Shown piece by piece: positions 17,332 to 27,050 of a DNA stretch of 46,766 nucleotides (its first letter is position 1; each line of letters opens with the position of its first letter). Source of the DNA: a bacterium. GTDB taxonomy: Bacteria; Pseudomonadota; Alphaproteobacteria; Rhizobiales; JAKIUO01. Both the position numbers and the translations under genes were made by a program. The stretch lies in contig JAAETJ010001059.1 in the NCBI GenBank assembly GCA_024228495.1, positions 1-46,766 of the forward strand, read 5' to 3'. The notes beneath the pieces were generated by a model. The model worked only from the letters and a program-made list of their open reading frames with translations. It was not told where the DNA came from and ran no database searches.

Positions 17332-18162
17332 CTATCCTAGACTAGATTTTTCGCGCTGCTTGGCGACTTGCCAGAACTGTTCCATCAATTCAAAACTGGA
17401 GTCTTGTGGTGTCTTTCCAGCCTTGGACAATAGTTCTTCGACGACTTTGAACCGGCTTGTAAACTTGTTGTTGGCGCGCCGCAGGGCCTGTTCAGGGTCC
17501 AGTTTCAAATGGCGTCCCACATTAGCGATGACAAATAAAACATCGCCAAACTCATCTTCAATGCGATCTATGTCAAGGGGTAGATCACGGTCGGTCAACT
17601 CTTGTTCGAGTTCACCAATTTCTTCTCGCATTTTGTCAAATACGGGAGCCAGAGATGGCCAGTCAAAACCAATGCGTGCCGCCTTGTTTTGCAGCTTGAT
17701 GGCGCTGCTCAAAGCTGGCAGGGTGATCGGTACACCATCAAGAATACTGTCCGGTTCATTCCTGTCGTAAGCACCGGCAGCAGCTTTTTCGCTTTCCTTG
17801 ATACGCTCCCATTGATCAACGATTTGCTCATTGGAGAGGGGGGCTTTTTGATCCCCAAAAACATGGGGGTGACGGCGGATCATTTTCTCATTAATGGCGT
17901 CTACGACATCGGCAAAATCAAACAGCTCTTGCTCTTGCGCGAGGCGGGCATAAAACACCACCTGAAAGAGCAGGTCACCCAGTTCAGACTTAAGCCCCAC
18001 CATGTCATCATTCTCGACACTCTCGGCGACCTCGTGAGCTTCTTCTAACGTATAGGGAACGATGGTTTTAAAGTTCTGCTCGAGATCCCACGAACAACCA
18101 GTGTCGGGCGTGCGCAGCGCGTCCATAATCTCCAGCAGCTTGTTGATGTTGTTGGATGCCAC
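17332..18162 (-). CDS. mazG: Nucleoside triphosphate pyrophosphohydrolase MazG
   Basis: A 276-residue house-cleaning enzyme that hydrolyses NTPs and dNTPs to monophosphates. Two tandem MazG domains are visible. The first has GCSWDLEQ, the EEAHEVAE metal-binding helix and the KSELGDLLFQVVF helix; the second has REEIGELEQE and EDEFGDVLFVIANV. I chose GTG at 18162 because GGAGG sits exactly 8 nt upstream and the protein then begins just before NNINKLLEIM, as in homologues. An ATG at 18186 would add eight residues without a ribosome site. It is convergent with hflX and lies downstream of pepA on the same strand (147-bp gap). Confidence 0.94.
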   Translation of the reverse strand: MASNNINKLLEIMDALRTPDTGCSWDLEQNFKTIVPYTLEEAHEVAESVENDDMVGLKSELGDLLFQVVFYARLAQEQELFDFADVVDAINEKMIRRHPHVFGDQKAPLSNEQIVDQWERIKESEKAAAGAYDRNEPDSILDGVPITLPALSSAIKLQNKAARIGFDWPSLAPVFDKMREEIGELEQELTDRDLPLDIDRIEDEFGDVLFVIANVGRHLKLDPEQALRRANNKFTSRFKVVEELLSKAGKTPQDSSFELMEQFWQVAKQREKSSLG

Positions 18163-18309
18163 GGCGAGAACCTCCAGAGAAAGCATAGTTTATATACAGC
18201 TAGTTGCTGGCTATCATCATAATATATCGTTTTGTATCAAATAGATATTCACACCAACACCATTCGCATAAGAGATATTATGTAAAGCGAGTTATCTGCC
18301 ACATCGAAT

Positions 18310-19815
18310 CTATTCGTAGTTTTGAGCAATGAATTCATTCAGCAATTGCACACCAAAGCCTGAGCCCCAGCCTGAGCTGAGTTCCGTTTTTGGCGACCCC
18401 ATTGCGGTACCAGCAATATCCAGGTGCGCCCATGGAGTCTCGCCGACGTAGCGTTGCAGGAATTGTGCTGCTGTGGTTGAGCCAGCCAGTCGTCCACCGG
18501 TATTTTTCATATCGGCAATGCGCGAATCAATCAGTTTATCATAGGGCTTGCCAAGCGGCATCCGCCATAGCTTCTCACCGCTTTTTTCACCCGCCTTCAA
18601 TAGACGTTTGGCCAGCTGATCATTGTTGGAAAACAAGCCCGCATATTCCTTGCCGAGCGCGACGAGAATGGCACCGGTCAATGTTGCCAGGTCAATTACC
18701 AGCCTTGGTTTGTAGGTGTTGATTGTATAGGTCAGCGCGTCAGCAAGAACAAGCCGCCCCTCTGCATCGGTATTGATCACTTCTATGGTTTGTCCCGACA
18801 TGCTGGTGACGACATCACCTGGTCGTTGCGCCTTGCCATCAGGCATGTTTTCCGTGAGGCCAATGACGCCAATGACATTTGCCTTGGCTTTACGAAGAGC
18901 CAATGTCTTCAGGAGACCGGTAACGCAGGCCGCGCCTCCCATGTCGCCCTTCATGTCTTCCATGCCAGCAGATGGCTTGATGGATATGCCACCGCTGTCA
19001 AATGTCACGCCCTTGCCAACTATCGCCAATGGCTTGTTTTTGCTGTTATCGGCTCCGTTCCATCGCATGATCGCCAACCTCGATTCGCGTTCGGATCCTT
19101 GCCCAACCGCTAGCAAGGCACTCATACCCTTGGCGGCCATTTCCGTCTCGTCCAGGATGGTCACATCGACACCCAGCTTTTCGAGTTCTCTGGCTCGCAG
19201 AGCAAACTCGACCGGTCCCAATATATTGCCAGGTTCGTTGACAAGATCGCGGGCCGTGAATACCCCCGCACGCAAAGCGTCAAAATCCTGATAGGACCGG
19301 GCGACTTTTCTGTGGTCGCGACAAGCTATAGCAAGTGTTTTGATATCACCTTTTTTATCGACATTTTTGTCCTTGGTTTTGTACAAATTAAAATCATAAC
19401 GTTTCATCAAGAACCCGGTCGCGATGGCCGCAATATAGTTGGCTGTGAAAACGAAATCTTTGCCGATATCCTCGACAAGAACCGTCACGACGCCTGTAGG
19501 GTCATCTTTGACCAGGCCGCAAATACGTCCTCCTACCTTCATCCACTCCCTTGCTTCCTCGATGGGTTCATTACCCAGCCCCACGACAATTAATCGAGAC
19601 TGTGTGAGATTGGCAGGTGAAATGATTTCGATGTTGTCACTTTTGTCTCCTTCGAAAGAGGAAACACCAATGGCATTGCCGATCTGCCCACCACTTTGCT
19701 TGTCGAGTTTTTTTAAGCTGACTCCCCATTTTTTTTTACTGGCAGCCAGCAGGATGATGGTGCCGGTTTCCGGGATCGTTTGACCATGAAATTCAACTGC
19801 GATTTGGATTTCCAT
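18310..19815 (-). CDS. pepA: Leucyl aminopeptidase PepA
   Basis: A 501-residue cytosolic M17 family metallopeptidase that removes N-terminal residues from peptides and in some bacteria also binds DNA. The C-terminal catalytic domain has the two-metal site and the family signature NTDAEGRLVLADAL. It also has the VGKGVTFDSGG strand with the ligand Lys/Asp and the MGGAA segment. The N-terminal alpha/beta domain spans about residues 1-170. GGAG lies 5 nt before the ATG. The gene is divergent from lptF, with 289 bp between their starts. Length is standard for the family. Confidence 0.95.
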   Translation of the reverse strand: MEIQIAVEFHGQTIPETGTIILLAASKKKWGVSLKKLDKQSGGQIGNAIGVSSFEGDKSDNIEIISPANLTQSRLIVVGLGNEPIEEAREWMKVGGRICGLVKDDPTGVVTVLVEDIGKDFVFTANYIAAIATGFLMKRYDFNLYKTKDKNVDKKGDIKTLAIACRDHRKVARSYQDFDALRAGVFTARDLVNEPGNILGPVEFALRARELEKLGVDVTILDETEMAAKGMSALLAVGQGSERESRLAIMRWNGADNSKNKPLAIVGKGVTFDSGGISIKPSAGMEDMKGDMGGAACVTGLLKTLALRKAKANVIGVIGLTENMPDGKAQRPGDVVTSMSGQTIEVINTDAEGRLVLADALTYTINTYKPRLVIDLATLTGAILVALGKEYAGLFSNNDQLAKRLLKAGEKSGEKLWRMPLGKPYDKLIDSRIADMKNTGGRLAGSTTAAQFLQRYVGETPWAHLDIAGTAMGSPKTELSSGWGSGFGVQLLNEFIAQNYE

Positions 19816-19982
19816 GCTGTCTCCAGTTTGAGTGATTTACGAGCTTGGTGCTGATTGGGACGGATATCTGACATAGATAGCGCTTGAACATCTAAATTAG
19901 AAGAGTTTTAAATCGGAATTGTCTGTCAGACTAATGCTTTGCTATTGCGATGCAAGTTGAAATAAGCTGTTTTGTCCAATTT

Positions 19983-20005
19983 CCAACAACTTGTCATGTT
20001 GTTGG
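19983..20005. promoter_or_regulatory. Inverted repeat in the pepA-lptF divergent region
   Basis: CCAACAAC at 19983-19990 and GTTGTTGG at 19998-20005 form a perfect 8-bp inverted repeat around a 7-nt centre, about 100 bp before lptF. A shorter dyad, GTCTG-T-CAGAC, lies at 19921-19931. Either could be an operator serving both divergent genes or a leader hairpin of lptF. The binding factor is unknown. Confidence 0.35.
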
Positions 20006-20104
20006 CTAACGGAGCAAGTCTTGGCTTGATCAGCTTTGCCTGTGTTCGTAAACTTGAGGATCAGCGTGATCCCGCCTTGTTTTGAGATGCAAAAGGTTTT
20101 TTTG

Positions 20105-21256
20105 ATGTGTGTCTATAGCCGATATGTATTTCGCCAGACCGGTCAAGCTGTTGTCATGATCCTGGCAACACTGATGGTCATTATCTGGGTTTCCGTGGCG
20201 CTCAAAGATATTAAATTAATGACCAGTGAAGGGCAAACATTGAGCGTTTTTCTCAAAATGACCATGTTGGCGATGCCGCAGATCATAGGCATTGTCATGC
20301 CGATGGCGCTATTGATTGCTTGCGTTCATAACCTCAACAAGTTTAGCGGTGATAGTGAGATAATTGTCATGGCAGCCTCTGGCGCAGGGCGCTGGAAATT
20401 TGCCTCCCCCTTATTGATTCTTGGTGCCATCATCATGGTGCTGATCATGGCCAATAACGCCTATGTCCAACCAACCGCGCAAAGAGAATTGCGCAGCTAT
20501 ATCATCAAGGTGCGTACAGATCTAATCGCACATGTGTTGCAACCTGGTCGGTTCACCACGCCCATTACCAACCTCACATTCCATATTCGCGAGCGAGAGG
20601 ACAATGGTGATATTCTAGGCTTCATCATGCATGATTCCAGAGATAAAAATCAGATAATGTCGTATATGGCGAACCGGTCGCAACTAATCAAGCGAGGTGA
20701 AAACGCCTATATGGTGATGTATGATGGTCATATTCATCGCCGCACACCCAAAAGCCCTGATGTTCAGGTGATTGCTTTTGATCAATATATCTTTGATTTA
20801 TCGCGGTTTGAGAGCGGCAAGGGCGGCAAAACCCATTACAAGACATATGAGAGCTATATCGGTGAGCTCTATGCACCATCTCCTGACAATTCCCATTACA
20901 AAAAACGGCCTGGCACTTTTCGCGCCGAACTGCATGACCGTTTGTCAAATCCGCTTTATCCCATTCTTTTTGTACTCGTGGCTTTGGCCATGCTGGGATT
21001 TCCGCGTACCACACGCGAGGACCGCATACTCAGTATTGTGGCGGCGTTTGGATTGGCGGCAGGCGCACGGCTTGGAGGGTTGTTGTCAGTCAATTTACTG
21101 GCCAAAAATGAGGTGGCTATCTACCTGGTCTATGGCATTCCCATCGGGGGCATACTTCTGGCAGCCTACATCATTCAATCCCGTGGCACGGGGCTTAAAA
21201 TAAGTATCCACAGGCGGAGTGGTTCCATCGATCCTGAACAAGGGTCGGCATCATGA
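20105..21256 (+). CDS. lptF: LPS export permease LptF
   Basis: A 383-residue inner-membrane subunit of the LptB2FG transporter that extracts LPS from the inner membrane. It has the YjgP/YjgQ architecture: an N-terminal membrane segment (VVMILATLMVIIWVSVAL), further helices with LAMPQIIGIVMPMALLIA, a periplasmic beta-jellyroll (about 130-270), and three C-terminal helices starting at LSNPLYPILFVLVALAML. The ATG at 20105 has AAAAGG 8 nt upstream; in-frame starts at 20036 and 20087 would extend it without better signals. It overlaps lptG by ATGA, so the two subunits are translationally coupled. Confidence 0.92.
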   Translation: MCVYSRYVFRQTGQAVVMILATLMVIIWVSVALKDIKLMTSEGQTLSVFLKMTMLAMPQIIGIVMPMALLIACVHNLNKFSGDSEIIVMAASGAGRWKFASPLLILGAIIMVLIMANNAYVQPTAQRELRSYIIKVRTDLIAHVLQPGRFTTPITNLTFHIREREDNGDILGFIMHDSRDKNQIMSYMANRSQLIKRGENAYMVMYDGHIHRRTPKSPDVQVIAFDQYIFDLSRFESGKGGKTHYKTYESYIGELYAPSPDNSHYKKRPGTFRAELHDRLSNPLYPILFVLVALAMLGFPRTTREDRILSIVAAFGLAAGARLGGLLSVNLLAKNEVAIYLVYGIPIGGILLAAYIIQSRGTGLKISIHRRSGSIDPEQGSAS

Positions 21257-22332
21257 ATACATTATCGCGCTATATATTTCGCAAATTCATGACATCAATT
21301 TTGTCAGTATTTTTTCTGTGCCTGGGGCTGATCTTTTTGATCGATCTGATCGAGATGATGCGCAAAGTGCTGAAAACGGGCGGCACTTTGATTGAAGCTA
21401 TGTTCATTTCCATGTTGCGGGTCCCGTCTTTTGCCGAGCTATCATTACCGTTCGCCGTACTCATTGGCAGTATCGGAGCGTTTTTAATGCTCTCGAAAAG
21501 TTCAGAACTGATTATTGCCCGATCCTCTGGCATGAGCGTTTGGCAATTTACCCGTCCGGCAATCCTTGTTGGCGTGCTGATTGGCATCTTTGCCTCGACG
21601 GTCTACAATCCGCTTGCCGCTAGTTTTCGGGCTTATTCCGAAGTGTTGCAAGCTGAACTTAGCAGTAAGAAGAAAGGCTTGCTGCCAACGGAAAGCGCCG
21701 CCTGGTTGCGTCAGGACGGACCAGATGGGCAATCGATTCTAACAGCTCAGCATGTATCCCGGCAGGGTTCTTTTCTGGCTGATGTGATCTTTTTTCAGTA
21801 TGATAATCTGAAATTATTCAAAGAGCGCATCGATGCTCAATCTGCCCTGTTGACGGAGGGACGCTGGATTTTAACGGATGCAAGGGTGTCGGCGGCCAAT
21901 GAAAAAACCCGGCATTTCAAGAAATATCTTGTTGGCACTTATCTGACGCGAACGCAGATAGAAGATTCGATTGGTACCGCGGAAAATATCTCCTTCTGGC
22001 ACCTCCCCAGGTTCATCAAAATCGCGGAAAAGGCAGGCCTTCCCGCTCGTCAATTTCGTCTTCAATTTCAGGCTTTATTGTCCCGCCCCCTGTGGATGAT
22101 TGCCATGGTGCTACTAGCAGCCACCTGTTCGCTGCAATCCTTCCGATTCGGAAATGTTCAAAAAAAGATATTCTTTGGGCTGATTTCGGGGTTCATTTTC
22201 TTCGTTTTCGCCCAAATGTCGAGGAATATGGGGCTATCAGGACACACTTCGGCAATACTTGCTGCCTGGGGGCCTGCCACTATTGCTTGTTTGGTCGCTG
22301 CAAGCGTATTAATACAACAAGAAGATGGTTAG
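21253..22332 (+). CDS. lptG: LPS export permease LptG
   Basis: A 359-residue partner of LptF in the LPS transporter. It starts with TLSRYIFRKF and a membrane helix (SILSVFFLCLGLIFLIDLIE), followed by the FAELSLPFAVLIGSI and SKSSELIIARSSGMS segments typical of the family. A periplasmic jellyroll domain follows, and three helices close the protein, including LIQQEDG at the end. The start overlaps the lptF stop by four bases. lptD follows after 18 bp, which places permease and outer-membrane translocon genes in one operon, a common alphaproteobacterial layout. Confidence 0.93.
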   Translation: MNTLSRYIFRKFMTSILSVFFLCLGLIFLIDLIEMMRKVLKTGGTLIEAMFISMLRVPSFAELSLPFAVLIGSIGAFLMLSKSSELIIARSSGMSVWQFTRPAILVGVLIGIFASTVYNPLAASFRAYSEVLQAELSSKKKGLLPTESAAWLRQDGPDGQSILTAQHVSRQGSFLADVIFFQYDNLKLFKERIDAQSALLTEGRWILTDARVSAANEKTRHFKKYLVGTYLTRTQIEDSIGTAENISFWHLPRFIKIAEKAGLPARQFRLQFQALLSRPLWMIAMVLLAATCSLQSFRFGNVQKKIFFGLISGFIFFVFAQMSRNMGLSGHTSAILAAWGPATIACLVAASVLIQQEDG

Positions 22333-22350
22333 AATGCGTGGGGCATTTCG

Positions 22351-24675
22351 ATGAATTTGCAGTTTGCCAACCGGGCCACTTCTGGCCTCAAGGTCGGAGG
22401 AGTGTTTTCGCGTATGCGGATAATTGCACGCTTGTGCCTTGCTATAGGTATTCTGGCCTTTGTTACTCTGCCAGCTTCGCTTTCTTACGCACAGCAAAAC
22501 CCTCTGCTCGACCCCTCCCTGAACTCTAATCCAGACGCCCCCATGCTTCTGCAGGCGGACGAGCTTATCTATGATAATAAAAACAACAAAGTGCGTGCCC
22601 AAGGCAATGTGGAAGTTTTCTATAACAAGCACACCCTTCTAGCTGATCGTATCATTTATGATCGCAATCAGAATATTTTGATCGCCGAAGGCAATGTGAG
22701 GATCAAGGAGCCAGGAGGTGCGATCATCAAAGCTGACCGGATCCGCCTCACCGATGACTTCCGCGAAGGTTTTATCAATTCCCTGAAAATTCGTACCATT
22801 GAAAATGCGACCATTACCGCTGATCGAGCAACGCGCGTTGCGGGTAATAGCACAATTTTTGAAAATGGATCTTTTACCCCATGTAAAATCTGTAAAAAAC
22901 ATCCCAACAAGGCGCCGATCTGGCGGATCAAAGCTGAACGGGTTATTCACGACAAAAACGCCAAAACCATCGAGTATGAAAATGCTGCCTTCGAATTTCT
23001 CGGTGTGCCAATCGCCTATGTGCCCTACTTCAAGCACGCCGATCCCAGCAAGAAAAGGCAATCCGGCTTTTTAACCCCGTCCGCCTCCTACTCAGGTGAT
23101 CTGGGTTATATTCTAGAGACCCCCTATTTTATCGCATTGGCACAAAATTATGATATGACTATCACGCCGGTTGTGACCACTAGGGCAGGTCAGATGCTGA
23201 AAGGTGAATGGCGACACCGTCTGGCCAACGGATCTTATAATATCACACTTGATGGTGCCTATGACGACACCCCGGATGTTGACACTCCTGAAAATCGCAA
23301 ATTCAGAGGTAGTCTTGTCACCAAGGGCAATTTTGAACTTGGTAGCTTTTGGAATTTTGGCTGGGATGCGACCCTTGAAACGGATAATAAATATCGCAGG
23401 TTCTATAAGCTTGATGATGTCAAGGCGACTGACCGTGTTTCTCAGGTCTATCTAACGGGGCAAAGCGAACGAAGTTATTTCTCTATGCGTTCCTACTATT
23501 TCGTCGGTTTGGTAGACGATGATGATTCCAATTCTAACTCCTGGGTGCATCCTGTCGTTGATTATAATTATATCCTGAACAATCCGGTACTGGGCGGTGA
23601 GCTTAGCTTTAATGCAAATGCCGTGTCGCTTTCGCGTGATGATGCGCTTGTCGAAACTGACGGCTGGCGCAAGGTTGGTGTCAAATCCAACCGGGTGAGC
23701 GCTGATCTTGGCTGGCGACGTGAACTGGTTGACCGTGTGGGGCAGGTTTTTACGCCCTTCGCTCAAGCGCGCGGTGACATCTATCACTATACCGATACGG
23801 ATGATAACAATACGGAGCGCACCGAGACCAGGGGCACGGCGCTTGCCGGCCTCGAATATCGTTATCCGTTTATCGCTAATTTGGGTCGTAGCACACATAT
23901 TGTCGAGCCTGTTGGTCAGATCATTTATCGTCCTGATAATAAGAAGCTGCAAAACCGGCTGCCAAATGAGGATGCCCAAAGCCTCGTTTTTGATGACACT
24001 TTGCTGTTCAACAGCAATAAGTTTTCTGGATATGATCGTCTTGAAACAGGTGCGAGAGCCAATGTAGGTGTACGCTATACGGTCAATCTTCCTGATGGTG
24101 GCAATGTGCGTACGGTGTTTGGTCAAAGCTATCAGTTAAATGGGTCCAACCCCTTTCAGGAAGCAGAAGCCAGCGGTCTTGATACCACGCGCTCTGACTA
24201 TGTTGCGGGCTTCTATTTTGAACCCTCCTCGCATTTCGGGCTTATAGCTCAGGCACGCTTTGATCAGGACAGTTTTGAACTCCGGCGCACAGATATTCAT
24301 TCCTGGATGAATTATGGCCCCTTCTCGGCAAGTGCAAACTATGTCAAACAAGCGCCAAAACTTGGCATTAACAATACGGATTCCAATAATCTGATCGGTG
24401 AAGAGATTTTAGGTGTCGCTGGTGTCAAACTCAGCCAGTACTGGTCTTTGACGGGTAAAATCCGATATGATCTCGAAGAATCAGAAGTAGACCGCCACGG
24501 TGTTGGCCTGACCTATGCAGATGAGTGCTTCTTGTTCGGCATCAACTATGACCATACAACACCGATTGATGGGGTCGTTGATTCCGATACAACGATTTCC
24601 TTCAGAGTGGAATTCAAGCATTTGGGCGGAGCGACGACTTCAACGGATGTAAGCGATTTGGTCTCCGACCAATAG
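22351..24675 (+). CDS. lptD: LPS assembly outer-membrane protein LptD
   Basis: A 774-residue outer-membrane beta-barrel that inserts LPS into the outer leaflet. A signal peptide ends after YAQ (about residue 49 from this start). The N-terminal LptA-like jellyroll (about 65-150) shows ADELIYDNKNNKVRAQGNVE. FTPCKICKKHP provides Cys residues near the barrel entry, and DECFLFGINYD near the C-terminus provides the other conserved Cys, consistent with the disulfide that matures LptD. The rest is alternating beta-strand sequence ending in a membrane-strand motif. The start is ambiguous: ATG at 22351, or ATG at 22414, which gives a more standard signal peptide but has GGAGG 13 nt away. Confidence 0.94.
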   Translation: MNLQFANRATSGLKVGGVFSRMRIIARLCLAIGILAFVTLPASLSYAQQNPLLDPSLNSNPDAPMLLQADELIYDNKNNKVRAQGNVEVFYNKHTLLADRIIYDRNQNILIAEGNVRIKEPGGAIIKADRIRLTDDFREGFINSLKIRTIENATITADRATRVAGNSTIFENGSFTPCKICKKHPNKAPIWRIKAERVIHDKNAKTIEYENAAFEFLGVPIAYVPYFKHADPSKKRQSGFLTPSASYSGDLGYILETPYFIALAQNYDMTITPVVTTRAGQMLKGEWRHRLANGSYNITLDGAYDDTPDVDTPENRKFRGSLVTKGNFELGSFWNFGWDATLETDNKYRRFYKLDDVKATDRVSQVYLTGQSERSYFSMRSYYFVGLVDDDDSNSNSWVHPVVDYNYILNNPVLGGELSFNANAVSLSRDDALVETDGWRKVGVKSNRVSADLGWRRELVDRVGQVFTPFAQARGDIYHYTDTDDNNTERTETRGTALAGLEYRYPFIANLGRSTHIVEPVGQIIYRPDNKKLQNRLPNEDAQSLVFDDTLLFNSNKFSGYDRLETGARANVGVRYTVNLPDGGNVRTVFGQSYQLNGSNPFQEAEASGLDTTRSDYVAGFYFEPSSHFGLIAQARFDQDSFELRRTDIHSWMNYGPFSASANYVKQAPKLGINNTDSNNLIGEEILGVAGVKLSQYWSLTGKIRYDLEESEVDRHGVGLTYADECFLFGINYDHTTPIDGVVDSDTTISFRVEFKHLGGATTSTDVSDLVSDQ

Positions 24676-24861
24676 TGAAGCACGTTCTGGCCATATTTTC
24701 TGATTAGATATTAATGAGACACGAGAGTTTTTCAGATCTCTTTTGCTTTGCAATAAATGCCTGTTCAAAGTGGATCGTTGAGTTTCCGGTTTCTATAGTC
24801 TGAAGGATAGATCACCATCATTTCGCTGCTTAATTGCAATGAACAGGTCTGTAATGTCGCT

Positions 24862-25980
24862 ATGATCATACGCTTTACTAAAATTGGATTGGGTTGCTGT
24901 TTTGCCACATTAACGGCTGTGCTTACCATCGGCACCCAGGCAACGGCGCAAAGTACAACATCCATAGTAGCTCTGGTAAATGACGAACCCATCTCCAATC
25001 ACGATATCAATATGAGAATTAAGCTGTATCTGGCCAATTCCAAAGAGTTGCGCACGCGCCTGCAAAAGAAGCTCAGGAGTGAAAGCACGAAGAAAAAATG
25101 GCGTAAAATGATTGACGAATATCGTCCACAAAATCAGACCGAAGCAAATGATTTGCAAAAGAAACTCGTCAGCAAAATCAGGGCGCAAGTGCAAGCTTCC
25201 ATGAAGGGAAAATTGAAAAAAAGGATTCTAAAGGAACTCGTCGACGAACGCATTCAATTGCAGCAGGCCAACAAGCTAGGAGTTGCGTTGACGGATGAAG
25301 ATTTGGATACCCGATTGGATAGTATTGCCAAAAGGAACAAAAATAAAAAAACCGGCAAACCTTTGACAAGGGACCAGTTTACAAAATCACTTCGGAGCAT
25401 GGGTATTCCGATACGCGAGTTTCGTAGTCGTATGAAAGCAAAAAGCTCGTGGATAAGGGTTGTCAGGCGGAAATTCCAATATCAGATCAATATTGGTGAT
25501 CAGGATGTTGATCGTCTTATCGACACACAGACCGATGCTGCTGTAAAAATGAAAACTGTATACAAAATAAAACGTATCAGATTGTCATTGGCATCGAATG
25601 CCAGCGAATCAAACAAGAGCCAGCGTCTGGTAAGAGCTGACAAATTGAGACAGTCCATTACCTCTTGCAAGCAGTTGGAAAAAGCCGTTGGTCGTGTTGA
25701 CGGCGCATCGCTGAAGTCACTTGGTACGAAAGCTGGTGATACCTTCCCCCATACTATGCGCAGCTATTTGAGCCACACCAAGGATGGGCATTTAACGCCC
25801 GCCACATTGACCTCGTCTGGTGTTGAGCTTTATGCTGTTTGTGAACGTAAGCAGCGACGTATTGCTGACAAGACGAAGCGACAAGCTGTGAAGGAAAAAC
25901 TGCGCCAGCAGGAATTCGAGATTTTGGCGCGCAGGCATCTGCAAGACCTGAGGCAAGACGCTTCCATTGAATATAGATAG
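24862..25980 (+). CDS. surA: SurA-like periplasmic chaperone / peptidylprolyl isomerase
   Basis: A 372-residue exported protein of the SurA family, which escorts outer-membrane proteins. A signal peptide (to about residue 30) is followed by SIVALVNDEPISNHDINMRI, the usual SurA N-terminal helix. Residues about 50-115 are a very basic, helical stretch (KKLRSESTKKKW and following) longer than I expect in this family. It is followed by LVDERIQLQQANKLGVALTDEDLD and a second helical segment. The C-terminal region looks like one degenerate parvulin domain rather than two. The neighbours lptD upstream and pdxA-rsmA downstream give the classical lptD-surA-pdxA-rsmA order, which supports the call despite the weak isomerase domain. 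Confidence 0.85.
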   Translation: MIIRFTKIGLGCCFATLTAVLTIGTQATAQSTTSIVALVNDEPISNHDINMRIKLYLANSKELRTRLQKKLRSESTKKKWRKMIDEYRPQNQTEANDLQKKLVSKIRAQVQASMKGKLKKRILKELVDERIQLQQANKLGVALTDEDLDTRLDSIAKRNKNKKTGKPLTRDQFTKSLRSMGIPIREFRSRMKAKSSWIRVVRRKFQYQINIGDQDVDRLIDTQTDAAVKMKTVYKIKRIRLSLASNASESNKSQRLVRADKLRQSITSCKQLEKAVGRVDGASLKSLGTKAGDTFPHTMRSYLSHTKDGHLTPATLTSSGVELYAVCERKQRRIADKTKRQAVKEKLRQQEFEILARRHLQDLRQDASIEYR

Positions 25981-25988
25981 ACCCATCT

Positions 25989-27050
25989 ATGCCGTCATCT
26001 CAATCTCTACAAACGTCTCTCCCTATTGCGCTGACGATGGGAGATCCAGCTGGCATTGGCACTGAGATAACGGTGCTTGCCTGGAAGAAGCGTCAGCAAC
26101 ACAAACTGGCGCCGTTTTTCGTTCTTTCTCGAAAATCACTATTTGAAAAACTTGCTATCCTTGATGGATTTGAGATACCTCTTGAGATGATCAGCTCCCC
26201 GGAGCACGCTAACGAGGTCTTTTCACAAGCATTGCCAGTATTGGAACTTCCTCAAGAAGTACCCGCAATAGCGGGCAAATCAGACCCATCGAATGGTGCC
26301 ATGACCATTCTTTCTATTTCGCAAGCAGTTGAACTGGTCAAGAAGGGCCAGGCCGCAAGCGTTGTGACGAACCCGATCAACAAGCATGTGCTCTATGAGG
26401 CAGGATTTGAATTTCCAGGACACACTGAATATCTCGCAAAACTTGCCGAGCAATGGGGCAAGGGCTCTGTGCGACCGGTCATGATGTTGGCCTCCAGGCA
26501 ATTGCGAGCCGTGCCACTGACCATTCATATCGCATTGTCGCAGGTGGCCGAACATATTACCAGCGCATTGATCATGGAAACCGCCCGTATCATATCCAAT
26601 GATTTGACCCGATTTTTTGGTCTGAAGTCGCCGCGAATTGCTGTTGCGGGCCTCAATCCGCATGCCGGTGAAAATGGGACCATGGGAACGGCAGAGATCG
26701 ATATTATCGAACCGGCACTAAACACATTGAAAGGGGAAGGGATTAACGTATCTGGCCCTCATCCCGCTGATACCTTGTTCCATGCAGCAGCGCGTGAGAC
26801 CTATGATGTCGTGATCGGCATGTATCATGATCAGGCTTTGATACCCATTAAAACTCTGAGTTTTGATGAGGGGGTCAATACAACACTAGGGCTGCCATTT
26901 GTGAGGACCTCACCGGATCACGGTACAGCTTATGACATTGCGGGCAAAGGTGTGGCCAGACCAACAAGCCTGATCGAGGCCCTGAAACTTGCCAACGATA
27001 TGTCACATCAGTCCCAGATTTTTGATCAATCCACGGAGCACGGGGAATGA
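25989..27050 (+). CDS. pdxA: 4-hydroxythreonine-4-phosphate dehydrogenase PdxA
   Basis: A 353-residue cytosolic enzyme of pyridoxal 5'-phosphate synthesis. It oxidises 4-phosphohydroxy-L-threonine to the compound PdxJ condenses with deoxyxylulose phosphate. Signatures in order: [14 protein letters not shown] near the N-terminus, [24 protein letters not shown] with a metal-binding His, [13 protein letters not shown] with the second His, and [14 protein letters not shown] with the third. It starts 8 bp after surA and overlaps rsmA by ATGA, so it is within the lptF-rsmA operon. Length is standard. Confidence 0.96.
   Translation: MPSSQSLQTSLPIALTMGDPAGIGTEITVLAWKKRQQHKLAPFFVLSRKSLFEKLAILDGFEIPLEMISSPEHANEVFSQALPVLELPQEVPAIAGKSDPSNGAMTILSISQAVELVKKGQAASVVTNPINKHVLYEAGFEFPGHTEYLAKLAEQWGKGSVRPVMMLASRQLRAVPLTIHIALSQVAEHITSALIMETARIISNDLTRFFGLKSPRIAVAGLNPHAGENGTMGTAEIDIIEPALNTLKGEGINVSGPHPADTLFHAAARETYDVVIGMYHDQALIPIKTLSFDEGVNTTLGLPFVRTSPDHGTAYDIAGKGVARPTSLIEALKLANDMSHQSQIFDQSTEHGE

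Noticed and set aside
23452-24126. 224-codon open frame on the minus strand
   Set aside because: It lies entirely inside lptD, has no family features or ribosome site, and its composition follows from the codons of the real gene.
24760-24847. 8-bp inverted repeat CCTGTTCA / TGAACAGG upstream of surA
   Set aside because: The arms are 72 bases apart in a gap of under 190 bases; a match of this length is fairly likely by chance.
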